Below, piece by piece: positions 54,201 through 63,002 of a stretch of 64,000 bases of DNA. The DNA comes from Symbiodinium natans (taxonomy: Eukaryota > Sar > Dinophyceae > Suessiales > Symbiodiniaceae): the NCBI GenBank assembly GCA_905221605.1, contig CAJNDS010000040.1:183294-247293 (forward strand). Direction: 5' to 3'. How positions within the stretch are numbered: position 1 is the first letter of the stretch; each line of letters opens with the position of its first letter. The position numbers were made by a program, and so were the translations under genes. The notes below the pieces were generated by a model. The model searched no databases. It saw only the letters and a program-made list of their open reading frames with translations, and was not told the origin of the DNA.

Positions 54201-54272
54201 AGGGAGGGTTTAGGAGAGTTCCTCCCACAAACCTGCGCCTCGGAGACGTCTCACGCCGCTGCCTGGACGTGA
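37514..54272 (+). CDS. PACRG: PACRG (Parkin co-regulated gene) homologue, spliced, about 18 exons, introns full of telomere-like repeats
   Basis: PACRG is a conserved ciliary protein that, with FAP20, forms the inner junction between the A and B tubules of doublet microtubules. Eleven exons between 41951 and 53744, plus the end of exon 41029-41084, spell the conserved body in order. Examples are [90 protein letters not shown] and [14 protein letters not shown]. Phases agree at each join. About a dozen conserved residues expected between 44803 and 47569 were not found, so one or more exons are missing from the model. The upstream exons 37514-37546 (ATG), 38535-38591, 39377-39430, 40239-40275 and 40394-40458 join in phase but have no recognisable homology. 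The true start may be at any of these. The C-terminal extension (53869-53905, 54246-54272) is also tentative; otherwise a stop is read at 53782-53784. Donors are GT or GC. Confidence 0.93.
38535..38591 (+). CDS. PACRG: PACRG candidate exon (N-terminal extension)
   Basis: Acceptor CGTCCAG, reading [19 protein letters not shown], donor GTCCAT. Basic and Ser/Pro-rich, so likely disordered. Confidence 0.4.
39377..39430 (+). CDS. PACRG: PACRG candidate exon (N-terminal extension)
   Basis: Acceptor CCGTCAG, reading [18 protein letters not shown], donor GC. Phase 0 at both ends. Confidence 0.4.
40239..40275 (+). CDS. PACRG: PACRG candidate exon starting inside a TTTAGGG unit
   Basis: The acceptor AG is that of a TTTAGGG unit (GGGTTTAG, 40231-40238). 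Reads [12 protein letters not shown] and ends in phase 1 at a GTCGTT donor. Confidence 0.4.
40394..40458 (+). CDS. PACRG: PACRG candidate exon (N-terminal extension)
   Basis: Acceptor GGTTCAG, two-base start matching the previous phase, reading [22 protein letters not shown] donor at 40459; a GCAAGT donor at 40463 is an alternative but breaks phase. Its own in-frame ATG at 40408 is an alternative translation start. Confidence 0.45.
40773..41013. mobile_element. Inverted-repeat element, family B, ending at a splice acceptor
   Basis: CTTGGAGGTTCATGGTACTT at the left is the reverse complement, with one mismatch, of AAGTACCATGAGCCTCCAAG at the right. The interior holds a CCCTAGA/CCCTAAA array (40869-40981). 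The right end CCAAG is followed directly by sequence in frame with PACRG, so the element's end may be the acceptor itself. Confidence 0.7.
41014..41084 (+). CDS. PACRG: PACRG exon (start of conserved region)
   Basis: Two acceptors fit, CCAAG (41013) or GATGCAG (41028), both in phase 0. Reads [18 protein letters not shown]. The GAF segment parallels the AGAF stretch just before the conserved PACRG body. The donor CAG/GTTTAG is the first telomere-like unit of the intron. Confidence 0.8.
41085..41320 (+). repeat. PACRG: Telomere-like array, G-strand, at the 5' end of a PACRG intron
   Basis: TTTAGGG from the first intron base, then a block of eight TTTAGGGG octamers, then heptamers. Confidence 0.95.
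41373..41608 (-). repeat. PACRG: Telomere-like array, C-strand, same PACRG intron
   Basis: About 30 perfect CCCTAAA units followed by CCCTCAA. It can pair with the G-strand array at the 5' end of the same intron. Confidence 0.96.
41784..41838. repeat. Poly-C run, about 50 bases
   Basis: The longest mononucleotide run in the window, near the 3' end of the PACRG intron 41085-41950. It could serve as a pyrimidine tract. Confidence 0.95.
41951..42014 (+). CDS. PACRG: PACRG exon
   Basis: Acceptor AACCCCAG is made of the C-rich repeat. Reads [20 protein letters not shown] plus Q, the conserved FRxFYxRGDxPI motif. GC donor. Confidence 0.93.
42604..42710 (-). repeat. PACRG: (CCCCAAA)n then (CCCTAAA)n array at a PACRG intron 3' end
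   Basis: About 12 perfect CCCCAAA heptamers followed by three CCCTAAA, 14 bases before the exon at 42724. Confidence 0.95.
42724..42783 (+). CDS. PACRG: PACRG exon
   Basis: Reads [20 protein letters not shown]. It corresponds to the HDxKGNKI segment with a short insertion. GT donor after the NKI codons; the next exon resumes with AWK, as in the family. Confidence 0.88.
43392..43453 (+). CDS. PACRG: PACRG exon with the family signature
   Basis: Reads [20 protein letters not shown] then G, almost identical to the most conserved PACRG stretch. Acceptor AAAAAG, donor GG/GTCCTC. Confidence 0.97.
43474..44246 (-). repeat. PACRG: (CCCCAAA)n array, about 770 bp
   Basis: About 105 units of CCCCAAA with CCCGAAA and CCCGAAAA sub-blocks. 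It lies in the PACRG intron after 43453. The 280-370 codon frames on both strands (Pro/Lys/Gln/Thr on +, Gly/Phe/Val/Trp on -) are repeat translation. Confidence 0.97.
44530..44715 (-). repeat. PACRG: (CCCCCTAAA)n and (CCCTAAA)n array
   Basis: Nine-base CCCCCTAAA units to about 44620, then heptamers to 44715, 45 bases before the next PACRG exon. Confidence 0.93.
44761..44803 (+). CDS. PACRG: PACRG exon
   Basis: Acceptor CTCTCGCCAG; reads [15 protein letters not shown] across the join. It continues the FFDG motif exactly. GT donor. Confidence 0.93.
45240..45395 (+). repeat. PACRG: G-rich tract with long poly-G runs
   Basis: A 37-base G run followed by G runs separated by T or A. Gly-rich and Pro-rich frames are artefacts of it. 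Confidence 0.95.
46985..47568 (-). repeat. PACRG: C-strand array with CCCCCTAAA and CCCTAAA domains
   Basis: Nearly 600 bp. Nine-base units dominate to about 47430, then heptamers. The last unit plus G (CCCTAAAG) forms the acceptor of the next PACRG exon. Confidence 0.95.
47569..47615 (+). CDS. PACRG: PACRG exon
   Basis: Reads [15 protein letters not shown] plus the first two bases of a Lys codon. The acceptor is CCCTAAAG, i.e. built from the array. The donor is GC (AA/GCCCGG). Confidence 0.95.
48596..48653 (+). CDS. PACRG: PACRG exon
   Basis: Acceptor GATTCCAAG; reads [20 protein letters not shown] across the join, matching the ALNxRxxxVIxxTLKVLQ block. GC donor. Confidence 0.96.
49574..49757 (-). 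repeat. PACRG: Telomere-like array, C-strand, 3' end of a PACRG intron
   Basis: About 25 units with two CCCTGCA/CCCTACA and two TCCTAAA variants, ending 11 bases before the exon. Confidence 0.95.
49769..49812 (+). CDS. PACRG: PACRG exon
   Basis: Acceptor AGCCGCAG; reads [14 protein letters not shown] plus a split Pro codon. It parallels the LVxSxEMVGxALVPYY block. GC donor. Confidence 0.93.
50755..50821. mobile_element. Dispersed element, family D, second copy
   Basis: CCCTTATAATCCCCTTAAAA, then CCAAAAGGGGTACC and CCTTGGTTACTCCTAGGTCT, matches 21657-21721. It lies just upstream of a PACRG exon. Confidence 0.55.
50839..50880 (+). CDS. PACRG: PACRG exon
   Basis: Acceptor GCTCTGAG; reads [15 protein letters not shown] donor after CA. 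Only 42 bases. Confidence 0.96.
50928..51045 (+). repeat. PACRG: G-strand telomere-like array, 5' part of a PACRG intron
   Basis: Regular TTTAGGG with a few variants. Complemented by the C-strand block 51420-51560 at the other end of the intron. Confidence 0.93.
51161..51266. mobile_element. PACRG: Inverted-repeat element inside a PACRG intron
   Basis: CTGGTTCTTAGTAG at the left pairs with the right end CTCTACCAAGAACCAG. Inner TTGCCC and GGGTAAC blocks also pair. Confidence 0.65.
51582..51610 (+). CDS. PACRG: PACRG micro-exon (29 bases)
   Basis: Acceptor GGCCCCAG; reads TFDQIDYAQ then a split Arg. The IDYxQ motif is conserved. Canonical GTAAGC donor. Confidence 0.92.
52570..52700 (-). repeat. 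PACRG: Telomere-like array, C-strand, 3' part of a PACRG intron
   Basis: About 17 units, ending 48 bases before the exon at 52749. Confidence 0.95.
52749..52810 (+). CDS. PACRG: PACRG exon
   Basis: Acceptor AGCTCCAAG; reads [20 protein letters not shown], the conserved xNLGxLIxETLExFExxGGE block. GT donor. Confidence 0.97.
52858..52963 (+). repeat. PACRG: (TTTAGGG)n then (TTTGGGG)n array, 5' part of a PACRG intron
   Basis: Four heptamers of the telomeric type are followed by about 13 perfect TTTGGGG. This is the G-strand counterpart of the CCCCAAA arrays elsewhere in the gene. Confidence 0.95.
53671..53744 (+). CDS. PACRG: PACRG exon (C terminus of conserved region)
   Basis: Acceptor GCATGCCAG; reads [19 protein letters not shown] then APNDF. 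It matches the PACRG ending (NAFINIKYxxPTYE). GT donor at 53745; without splicing the frame stops at 53782-53784 inside CCCTAA. Confidence 0.96.
53869..53905 (+). CDS. PACRG: PACRG candidate C-terminal exon
   Basis: Joins in phase after 53744 and reads [12 protein letters not shown], then GT. The island 54246-54272 then gives TSHAAAWT and TGA. Acidic and not conserved; tentative. Confidence 0.4.
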
Positions 54273-54682
54273 CGCGCTCATGAGAGAGGTGACTTTCTCA
54301 AAGTGATGTGAGGAAAGGAGGGCTCATAAACCCTAAACCCAAAACCTCTAAACCCTATACCCTAAACCCTACAACCCTAACCCGAAGTAGGGTTCATGTG
54401 AAGGTCTTGGAGAGTGTGCAGGGCTCCTCAGGGTTTTTGGTGAGCGCAGGAGATGCTAGAAAACTCGATTTCGTCCCTCAACCCTAAACCCGAAACTCTA
54501 AAGCCCTAAAGCCTCTCAACCCCAATGCTTCCGCGTGCTGGAAGCAGTGGGAAAAGGCCGGTTCAGGGCTAAACTCTACACCCTAAACTCTCAACCCTCA
54601 ACCCTCAACCCTAAACCCCTAAACCCAAAATTCTCAAAGTTACTGGTGAGACTTCTCTACCGAGCCCGGTGCCCATGAAATC

Positions 54683-55653
54683 ATGGCGCATGATGACTGC
54701 AGCAGCCCGGCAGCGTGGCCCTGGCCGCAAACAGTGCATCAGGCCCGTCGACAGCCACGACTCTTCATTGGCGTGTGGGACTCGGGTTTAGGGTTTAGGG
54801 TTCAGGGTTCAGGGTTTAGGGTTTAGGCTAGTACCCCTTCGTGCTTCCTTTGGAGTACAGCTCTACCTGTAAAACCCGAAAGCTGAAACTATGAACCCCG
54901 CACCCGAATCCTGGAGCCCTAAACTCTAAACCCCGAAACCCTAAACCCAAAACTCGAAACCCCAAACCCCAAACCTCAGGAAGCAAGCTTACAATGGGTT
55001 GCGGAGCCTTGCTGCCTCGACAAAACCGAAGTCCGGTTCGTGCGCAGTCGGGCCAAGAACGGAGCTTTGGGGGGTCATCCTAGGTAGGATAAGGGGGACC
55101 CTTAAAAGGGAACCCCTTCTTAACCCTCTTCTGGCTCTCTTAAACAGGGACCTTATTCAGAGGGTCTATATCCCCAAGGGTCCCCCTAATCCTGTCCCCT
55201 AGGTCAGAAGTAGACGGTATGGGGTTTCCGACAATGGGGGTATTCTTGTTGGGGGTCACTTTAAAGGGATTCTCTTCTATTTGGGGCATCAAAGGGGTGT
55301 AGGGTTTAGGGTTCATGGTCTAGGGTTTCGGGTGTAGGGTTGAGGGACGTAGGGTAAAGGGTGCTAGTACCTATTCTGCTGCTCGATGCATAAGCTGGTG
55401 GTCAATGAGGTGTCCGCCTATGCAATCACAGCACCCCCCAAGCCCGAAGTGGTCCAGGGCTTAGGACTTCGGCCTTAAGAAGTTAGGGTTTAGGGTTTAG
55501 GGTTTAGGGTTTAGGGTTTTTGGGTTTAGGGTTTAGGGTTTAGGGTTTAGGGTTTAGGGTTTAGGGTTGAGGGCAGTTGGGGAATCGAGGGCTGAGTGAG
55601 GAGCCCTAAACCACCGCCCCACCCCCGAGCCTGGAGCCTCGAGCCCGACGTGA
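54683..55653 (+). CDS. Candidate spliced gene, four exons, 90 aa, product unknown
   Basis: Exons are 54683-54785 (ATG), 54980-55035, 55395-55458 and 55604-55653 (TGA), 273 bases with compatible phases. Readings are MAHDDCSSPAAWPWPQTVHQ, RLFIGVWDS, KLTMGCGALLPRQNRSP and LVVNEVSAYAITAPPKPEVV. The first donor is G/GTTTAG at a telomere-like block. The third donor is GC. No domain is recognised. The interval 55036-55394 holds two inverted-repeat-like stretches (55075-55200, 55219-55290). Confidence 0.3.
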
Positions 55654-58454
55654 GTTGCGATGCCCGGTCATGTGCATATAGACGCACAGGTCTTCTAGGG
55701 GCAGGCCCCAGTGTTCTGAAATGTGTTTGGGGCTTGTTTTCGGAAACATGGTTTCAATCGGGGTTCGAAGAACGGCTCCGTTTTTTGAGGTTGTGGCACC
55801 GTGTTTATGCGTGCCTTCCCTTAAAGCTTCAAACCTTTCTTATGGTTTGCAAGGTTAAGATTCTTACAACATCACGGAGCTTTCCCAGAGCGAGACCTCG
55901 GGAGATGGAGATGGATTCTCCCGGCTTGACTGCTCACATGCGCCTACCGCTCGCTCTGGCAAGGACAGGAGCGGCAGTTGCTGGGAGGCTGCAGTCCTTG
56001 AACTTGAGATGTTGCCTTGAAAGAATCCTTCGTGTAGGGTACCAAAAATGGGCCCCCCTGAATTCGAACAACACTCCATGTCTACTCAGTTTCTCAGGTT
56101 TTTGGGTATGGGTTAGCGTTCCGAACCGCGTTCTTGTGCAGCCCTGGCCTAGACCAGCACTAGCCTCGTCGTCCAACACCCCCCCCCCCCGCACCCTCAT
56201 CCATTTTGGAACTACAAGTGCTAGTTTTTGAATTAAACGTAACAAAATACAGATTAATATGAAAGTTATGAATAATACTTCTATGAAATATAACAATAGT
56301 AACAATAATAGGTATAACTATTATAATAGTAATAAATGTAATAATAAGGATTCATACAAATAACAACGATGATAATTATAAGAAGAAGAATAAACGCTTT
56401 TGTATTGCAGGGCCCGAAAGAAGAGCCGAAAGCCTACATGGATTGTGGTCTTCGCTCAGGAGTCTTAGCGAGAGTTTCACTTAGACCATCTTTTGCAGAA
56501 CAACGAAGGCGATGTTGAAGAACAAGGTGCCGAATCAATAGATGCCTGCCCCTAAACCCTTACACCCCTTAAACCCTAAACCTTAGGCCCAAAACCCTAA
56601 AACCCTACACCCTAAATCCTACACCCCGCACCCTAAACCCTCATCCGAGGGATTTGAGGGTTGAGACAACACTGTTGAGTGTTTAGTCGGAGGGAGCGTT
56701 ATCCGACAACTCCCTGGCATGCACCTTTCTTTTAGGGTTTAGGGCTGGGTTTAGCGTTCAATTAGGGTTTTGGATTTCGGGTTTAGGGTGTAGGGCCTAG
56801 GGTTTAGGGACAGCTTTCCACTCTGTTTAGAAGAGGGATGCCGTCAGGGAGGTGTGTTGAGTTCTGTCATGGAGGGATGACGACTGCTCCTCAAAGCAGT
56901 TTGGGGTTGGGGTTGGGGGGGGGGGAATTTGGGGCTTACACTTAACCGGAACCCCTGAGCAGTCTGAAATGGGAGGTGCCGCTGAGACTGCAGTTGTTCT
57001 GCGTTCGCTCACGCCTTCATGCGACTCCTGCGGGCGAGCGCCGCGACAAGTACCACACCCCCCTAAGCGCCAAAATAAAGCTGTACGCGCATTCTCCCGA
57101 CACAGGGTTTAACCGAAAGCCCTAAGCCTTTGAACTCTAAAACGCTGACCTTGCCCAACGGGAGTTGCACAACGCATGCTGGCTCGGTCGAAGATCGATC
57201 GAGTCTCCTGCGCCACGATGTGCTGATTCGCTGCACTAGTTACTATGCACTCCGGTGCATTAGGGCTTGAGGGTTTAGGGCTTGAGGGGCTTTGGGGGGG
57301 GGGGGTAGGGTTTTAGGGTCTCAGGGCTTTAAGCGCTTTAGGTGTGTAAGGTGCCACGCTCATTTACATGCTCCGGTGGGCGTTCCATTTGTGGTGCTCC
57401 CATGTGCTCCATGTTGTTTTGGGGGGTTCAGGCGGGCTCTACGGAGCTTTGGGGATTTTATGGGGACCTCAGGAGGACTAGGTCAGTTTAGGTTGAATGT
57501 TAGCTTAGAATATACCTCCACACATGATACCTATCCCTATGTACTCTAAGGTACCCTAAACCCTACACCGAAGGGCTTGCATGGTGCTTTTTAATGCCGA
57601 AGCCTTTCAAGTTGCCAATATTTTCGTCTTAGACCCCTTACGTGATCACACTTCAAGCGACCCAGCTACCCACACCACTCAAGTATGCGGTGCAATCAGC
57701 CCATCCGGTTGATCAGTGATGAGTGATGAACCGAAATTGCAGAATGGCATCCTCAAGGGAAGGAGAACGACCTCTGCCGGAAGAAACCAATACTTGGCGG
57801 GCGGCATGTGGGGACATGCTGTCTTTCTGAGAGCATGAATGGATAGAGATCTGGGTTTCTCGGTCGTTTTGGGCTGCAGGTGAACCCTAAACCCTAAACC
57901 CTAAACCCTAAACCCTAGACCCTAAACCCTAAACCCTAATAAACACTAGACCCTAAACCCTAATAAACCCTAGACCCTAAACCCTAATAAACCCTAATAA
58001 ACCCTAAACCCTAAACCCTACACCCTAAACCCTGAACCCTGAACCCGAAACCCTAAACCCTAAACCCTAAACCCTAAACACTAAACCCTGAACCCTACAC
58101 CTTAGCTCCGGTTCAACAAATGCTTGCAGTGAGCGAGACACTTATTTGTCCAAGGTTTGCGGGTTCGTGCTTTGGAGTGCGAGGGTTTCGGTCAGGGGCT
58201 TTTGTCCCTTTCATCTTGGCCCTCATCGCCACAGCCCTAAACCCTAAGCCCTAAGCCCTAAGCCCTAAACCCTAAACCCTAAGCCCTAAACCCTAAACCC
58301 CAAACCCTAGGCCCCTAAACAACCACAGCAGCCCGCCCTGCATGTTTGGATGGAGGCAGAGCAGACGACGCACGGTGAGTGTCTCGTAGCGTTTATCAGC
58401 TAGAGCAACTTGGAGGCCAGCTTGTGTTGCCACCTTACTACGATAGACACGAAC
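55654..58454. other. No gene assigned
   Basis: Unique DNA with sparse telomere-like blocks (56560-56640, 57885-58100, 58240-58310) and an AT-rich patch at 56230-56400. Exon-like islands occur at 55886-56030 (acceptor TTTCCCAG, acidic Ser/Gly frame) and 56411-56530 (acceptors TATTGCAG and TTTTGCAG; one reading GPKEEPKAYMDCG). I could not connect them. An open frame of 211 codons at 55596-56231 crosses unrelated pieces and is not convincing. Confidence 0.4.
57885..58100 (-). repeat. Telomere-like array, C-strand, with CCCTAATAAA variants
   Basis: CCCTAAA units interspersed with ten-base CCCTAATAAA units repeated four times. It lies upstream of the 58.4 kb gene, perhaps in an upstream intron or intergenic DNA. 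Confidence 0.93.
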
Positions 58455-60915
58455 ATGTCTACAGCATCTCGGCCCAATTGTTACAGCATGGCCGCTGTTG
58501 TATGCAGTGTGAGTTCACCCTCCCCATGTTCTGATGACTCTGATGAGAGCTCCGAGGGTTCAAGCTCACTCAGTCCATCCCCTTCTTGTCCGAAGCGCTG
58601 GCATCGCTGGCTGCCTGGAACATACTTCGCGGTTGCCGTCGTCAACGCCGCAGCCACGGCTTTGTTCTTTCCTGTGGAAGACCAGACCCACTACTTCGGG
58701 TCGTACTACGAGCATCCTGAGCACCTGCCTCTCAACAGGCTTTTCTTTTCTGGGCTCATGCTGGCAAGTCTGGGGTCTGGTTGGGCAGCAGCCTTCCTGA
58801 GCAAACGGGCTGGAGCTTCAGCTCACGTCAGGTCGGCGGCGGGCTACGCCATGATCAATTGGTTTCAGTCCTTGTTGGCTTCAATGAGCCTATGCCCCAG
58901 TGGCTTCAGGTATGGCTTCATACCAGCCTATGACCTCCAGCCGGCATGGCACATCGCCTTTGCGGTGTGTCGGGCTCTGCTGCTCATGGTTGCTTTGTGG
59001 TGCTTAACTGTAGCTTTAGACCCTTCGCCTTTTTGGGTAAGTTGGGTTTCTTAATGAAGTTCAATTTTTTACTACCCTCCTAAGTGCAGCCAAGGTTGGC
59101 TTGTTCTGGATGCAGTTGCTCGTCTTCTGGCGGATCGATCTCTTGGAGCAGTCTTCCAACCAAAAATATTGCGGCAAGTGCATTCGCAGGCTACTCCAGA
59201 TGCAAACCTTCAGCGCCGCAGCAACCGCGGCTTCTCTTTTCAGCGTGGGAATGGCGCTGTGCGATGTCTACTACAATGATGATGTGTTCATGGTGTCGAT
59301 ATATTCTGCAGTGTTGCTGGGGGTGTTGACTTTGCTGTGCAACGTGGCAACAGGAGTTGCAGCGATCTGGTCCCTCTCCAAGTCCTTCCTGCAGTTGCGA
59401 AAAGTTCTGCGCCTAACAGATCTCCAAGACACGCCGGTTGGAACGTCCTTGAGACAGGCGGGAAGGTTTGCCTTCCTACAACTCATGGGTGTTTCCTTCA
59501 GCCTCTTGTTTTCCTTCCTCGTCGTCCCGCTCACACTACTTGGCAACTCAGTAGACCTCGTCGTTCCGCTCGGCAAGGCTGAGATTGGGTTAAGTCTTGA
59601 CACCCGATGGATATGGCTCCTCTTCTTTGCTCAAGCGGGTGACTTCCTGGGCAATGCATTTGCTGCACTGCTTCTGTCCGGCAGCCATCGGCTGCCTAAG
59701 ATGGACCATGTAAGCCAACCGAGCCGAACCAGTGCACAGATGTCTTGCAGAATATGCTCTAAGAAGCCCAAAGCAGTGCCAGCTGACACCTGGAGCCCCG
59801 CCTGGAGGGCAAAGGTTGAAGAGCTATCCATGCGAGGAATGACCCTGCGCAGCCTGCTGTGCTTCTATCAGGAGGACCTCCCGTCCCTAGGCTGGAGATA
59901 TTCGCCCAAGGAACACAAAACGAGGGATGTGGTCAGAGGGTCGATCATACCTCTCACCGGAAGAGAAGAATCTTCATATGCACTCTCAACTTTCAACAGG
60001 GACGGTGCTCAAAGAGCCGCAGTCATGGTGACCCACAACTGGGGAAACTGCTTTAACGACTTGCTGGCTGCAGTTATCGCGGATGCTCTTCACGAATGCA
60101 GTTTCAGCTTGGTGGCCAAGCTATTGGATGAAGACTGTGCCTTCCTTCATGAGATCCTGACGCAAAGCGGCCGACTGGATGACACTTATTGGATTTGTGC
60201 GTTTGCGGTGAACCAGCATCTCACCATTTGCCACAGCAACCCGTATGACCAGGATCCATTGACGGATCAGCTGCACCCGGTGTGCGCCTGCAATAGCCTA
60301 AACATCTTTGATCCAGATGGCCGAAGTACCAGCTCAGAGATCAACAAGTTCGATGACATGATGTACCACCTTGCTTCAACAGGAGGCTGCAGGCAAGTGA
60401 TCGCGATAGACCAATCGCTGGATTTGTTTAATCGTGCTTGGTGCGTCGCCGAAATAGCAGAAGCCAAGCGTCTGGAAATGAAGCAGTCATTAAAACTTGC
60501 GTCCAAAGCGAGTATCATGCAGCGTGCGCAAACGTTGGAGAACTTGGATGTTCGAAGAATGCGTGCGGCCTCCGAAACCGACAAAGAAATCATACTCAAC
60601 AAGATCAAGAAGAGCGTGAGCATCGACAAGTTCAACCATGAGCTGCAGGCGCTGATCTTTGACCCAAAGTCTGGCCTTCTTGCATCCTGGAACGCCATGG
60701 ATGCTAGGCAGGCCCTTGGGATATTTGTTATAGTTTCACTGGTTGGGTTTAAGAGGATCAGGTTCAGGAATGCTTTCTCAGATGGCTTTAAGGCACTTTA
60801 AGGGCCATCCGAGGATAGTTTGCAGCGGATTGGGGAAGTGGGGCGGCTGGTCCGCTGGGGGCTTGCTGATGCAGGCTCTGGGAAGGTGTGGAAAGCATGG
60901 GACGTTTGCGAGTGA
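58455..60915 (+). CDS. Multi-pass membrane protein with TIR-like C-terminal domain, three exons, about 762 aa
   Basis: Exons are 58455-59036, 59095-60711 and 60826-60915 (TGA). The start is the first ATG after an in-frame TAG at 58401. Intron 1 (GTAAGT, acceptor CCAAG before G) is 58 bp. Intron 2 (GC donor, TTTGCAG) is 114 bp; without splicing it a spurious stop appears at 60801. A Ser-rich N terminus (about residues 18-45) precedes roughly eight or nine hydrophobic segments between residues 50 and 395, such as WHIAFAVCRALLLMVALWCL and FSLLFSFLVVPLTLLG. The hydrophilic C-terminal half has VMVTHNWGNCFNDL, TYWICAFAVNQH, INKFDDMMYHL, VIAIDQSLDLFNRAWCVAEI and ends GLADAGSGKVWKAW. Alternating beta-strand and helix blocks with a conserved W-C-x-x-E resemble TIR-like folds. 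I recall many such proteins in dinoflagellates but no assigned function. Likely a membrane sensor or NAD-cleaving/signalling protein; this is inference. Confidence 0.85.
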
Positions 60916-61645
60916 TCGTAGTTTCCAACATGTACAGGTTTGAACGCATCCCAAAAGAGGCATGCCTTTAGTCACAAACCTAGAGAATGCAAAAACCATT
61001 TCTTGCAACATATCTGAGTGCTGACCCCAGGCACGAGAACGTTCTGGAAACTACGAGCTTGCTGGCCTACTATGCAAAAAACATTTCTTCTTGAAATATT
61101 GCCCATTCATTCTTTTATGGATATAGAACTTCTCTGATATTATATGACCTTTTTGGACACAGAATAGATTCGTTTAATTCTTTTCGTTTCGACTCTTTCG
61201 AACGTAGAATTCATTTATTTCGATTTTTTGAAGATTGATATTTCATCTACGGATCTAGAAATATCTTTTCAATATTTATTTGCTTTTGTCTTTGTCCGCC
61301 GGCACTTGATTTATAGAATATTATGGTCAGAAATCAACACATATATGAATTCTCATCATTATGAATTTATACGATTTTTTTCTATTTGGGAAATTATACG
61401 ATTTCTTCTTAGAATGAGAAAATAATTTATTCATTTAATATTCCTATCGAATCATTCACAAATGCAAAGGAGAAAGGAATATTCATTATGGAAGGGGTTT
61501 TCTTTTCAAATATCATGATTTTGATTGATTTAATATTCTATTCAATGATTCGAAAACTATTTCGTAATATAATCTATCTAAATTTATTGAATATTCTATC
61601 ATATAGAATCAGAATTTGATTAAGATGATATTATTTATCTAGATT

Positions 61646-61945
61646 AATGTTGCACCTTGTTTAGTGTGGGGGCCCTCCCCCCCCCCTGAACAATCGAGGC
61701 GTGGATGGGATTCTGATTACACGGCCCCCGGGGGCTTATATGATTTTAATAGGGAGGAGTTTAGATAGGTTCAAAAGGGGCAACGATGCCCGGTTATCTT
61801 TTTTAAAGGCGCGCCACGTGGAATTTTCTTATGACGCCCGGACGATTTGTCTTTATAGAGGGAGTCCCAAACAATCAACATGTCTTGAATAATTCGGCCA
61901 GTTTGTCTTTAAAGAGGGGGCCAATACTAAACAGGGTGCAACATT
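61646..61945. mobile_element. MITE-like element, 300 bp, terminal inverted repeats
   Basis: AATGTTGCACCTTGTTTAGT at the left and ACTAAACAGGGTGCAACATT at the right are inverted repeats with one mismatch. ATT flanks both sides (61643-61645 and 61946-61948) as a possible 3-bp target duplication, though AT-rich context weakens this. Inside are two copies of TTTGTCTTTAnAGAGGG (61846, 61902), a poly-C run and much more GC than the surroundings. No transposase is encoded. Confidence 0.75.
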
Positions 61946-63002
61946 ATTTCAATAGCTTAATTTCTAGGTAAAAAAATATCGTATTCTCTAAGGTATCTAT
62001 TATATTTGATAAATAGGTTCTCGACTAATAGAATTAGAGGAATTCTATGAAATATGATAAATATAAAGATGGATTCCGGCAAATGGCAAAATATCTAAGA
62101 AATTTCGTAATTTCTCAATATCAATTAAGGATGATATATATAATGATGATAAAGGATCATTCATAAGAGGATAGTGAGATAGGAATATGGAGAATCTTCA
62201 AGAAATAAGATTATGAAGGGATCTGATATGACCTCTCAAATGAGGATGCTTTGACAGATCTTTAATTTGCCGGAAAACTTATATATCGAATCCCCAGACA
62301 TTTCTTTTGAGATTAATATTACACCTCTACGCGATTGCATTTGCTGCTGGCCGGCGCTGTGCTGACTGATGAATGGATATCTGATATTCTGATTTCGTTA
62401 TATGTCCCCGGTTATGGTGCCAGGGCGCGTTCAAAATTGATGAATTCTGGAATCGCTTTGATATCATTATTGCCTGGGTTCCGTATATTCCCATATTTCG
62501 GGACTTCGGCGGGCTTTTCTTACGGGAATATATGGGGACCTTTATCATTGATTTTCTTCGTGGCTCTTGATTGGGAAGATCCTAAATCTCTTCAATCATT
62601 TTATGGGCGCAGAATCTCTCATAAATTTTCATCTCGATATTTAATTCGTATTTCTTGGAATTCAAATTTCTCGCACGATTTGATTATATCATATCTATTC
62701 TCAATTCGATTATTTATTACGATCTGGAATATGATGAAGAATAATATTCCCATCATAGATCCTAATTGCCGGAAATTGCTAGCAATTTATTATAGATAGA
62801 TCAAGAAGAATCACGAAGATCTGGGAATATAATATATTATGGGAAAATATGAATTCTTTCCTTCAAGCCAAGACTCTGCACAATGCTACCTTCCCTTCTT
62901 CTGATTCTTTCCTTCATAATAAATTATATCAAACTAGAGCTGACCCGCTGCTTCCAGCAGCGGCGCGCAAGACGACGACGACGGCGCACGACGCACGACG
63001 AC

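Noticed and set aside
55596-56231. 211-codon open frame on the + strand
   Set aside because: No ATG near the start, crosses pieces with unrelated character, and the most coding-like part (55886-56030) reads better in another frame after an acceptor.
1660-58310. Chromosome end or telomere
   Set aside because: Arrays occur in both orientations, are interrupted by PACRG exons and continue for over 50 kb; a real telomere would have one orientation and end the sequence.
60712-60801. C-terminal extension of the membrane/TIR-like protein by reading through 60711
   Set aside because: The read-through frame is unlike the domain, while splicing to 60826 restores GLADAGSGKVWKAW, which fits the recalled family ending, with a TTTGCAG acceptor.
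62335-62799. 154-codon frame as a transferred organellar gene
   Set aside because: Ile/Phe/Ser-rich as organellar proteins are, but no family motif could be recognised, it does not begin with ATG, and the flanks are not organelle-like to my reading; left as unassigned.
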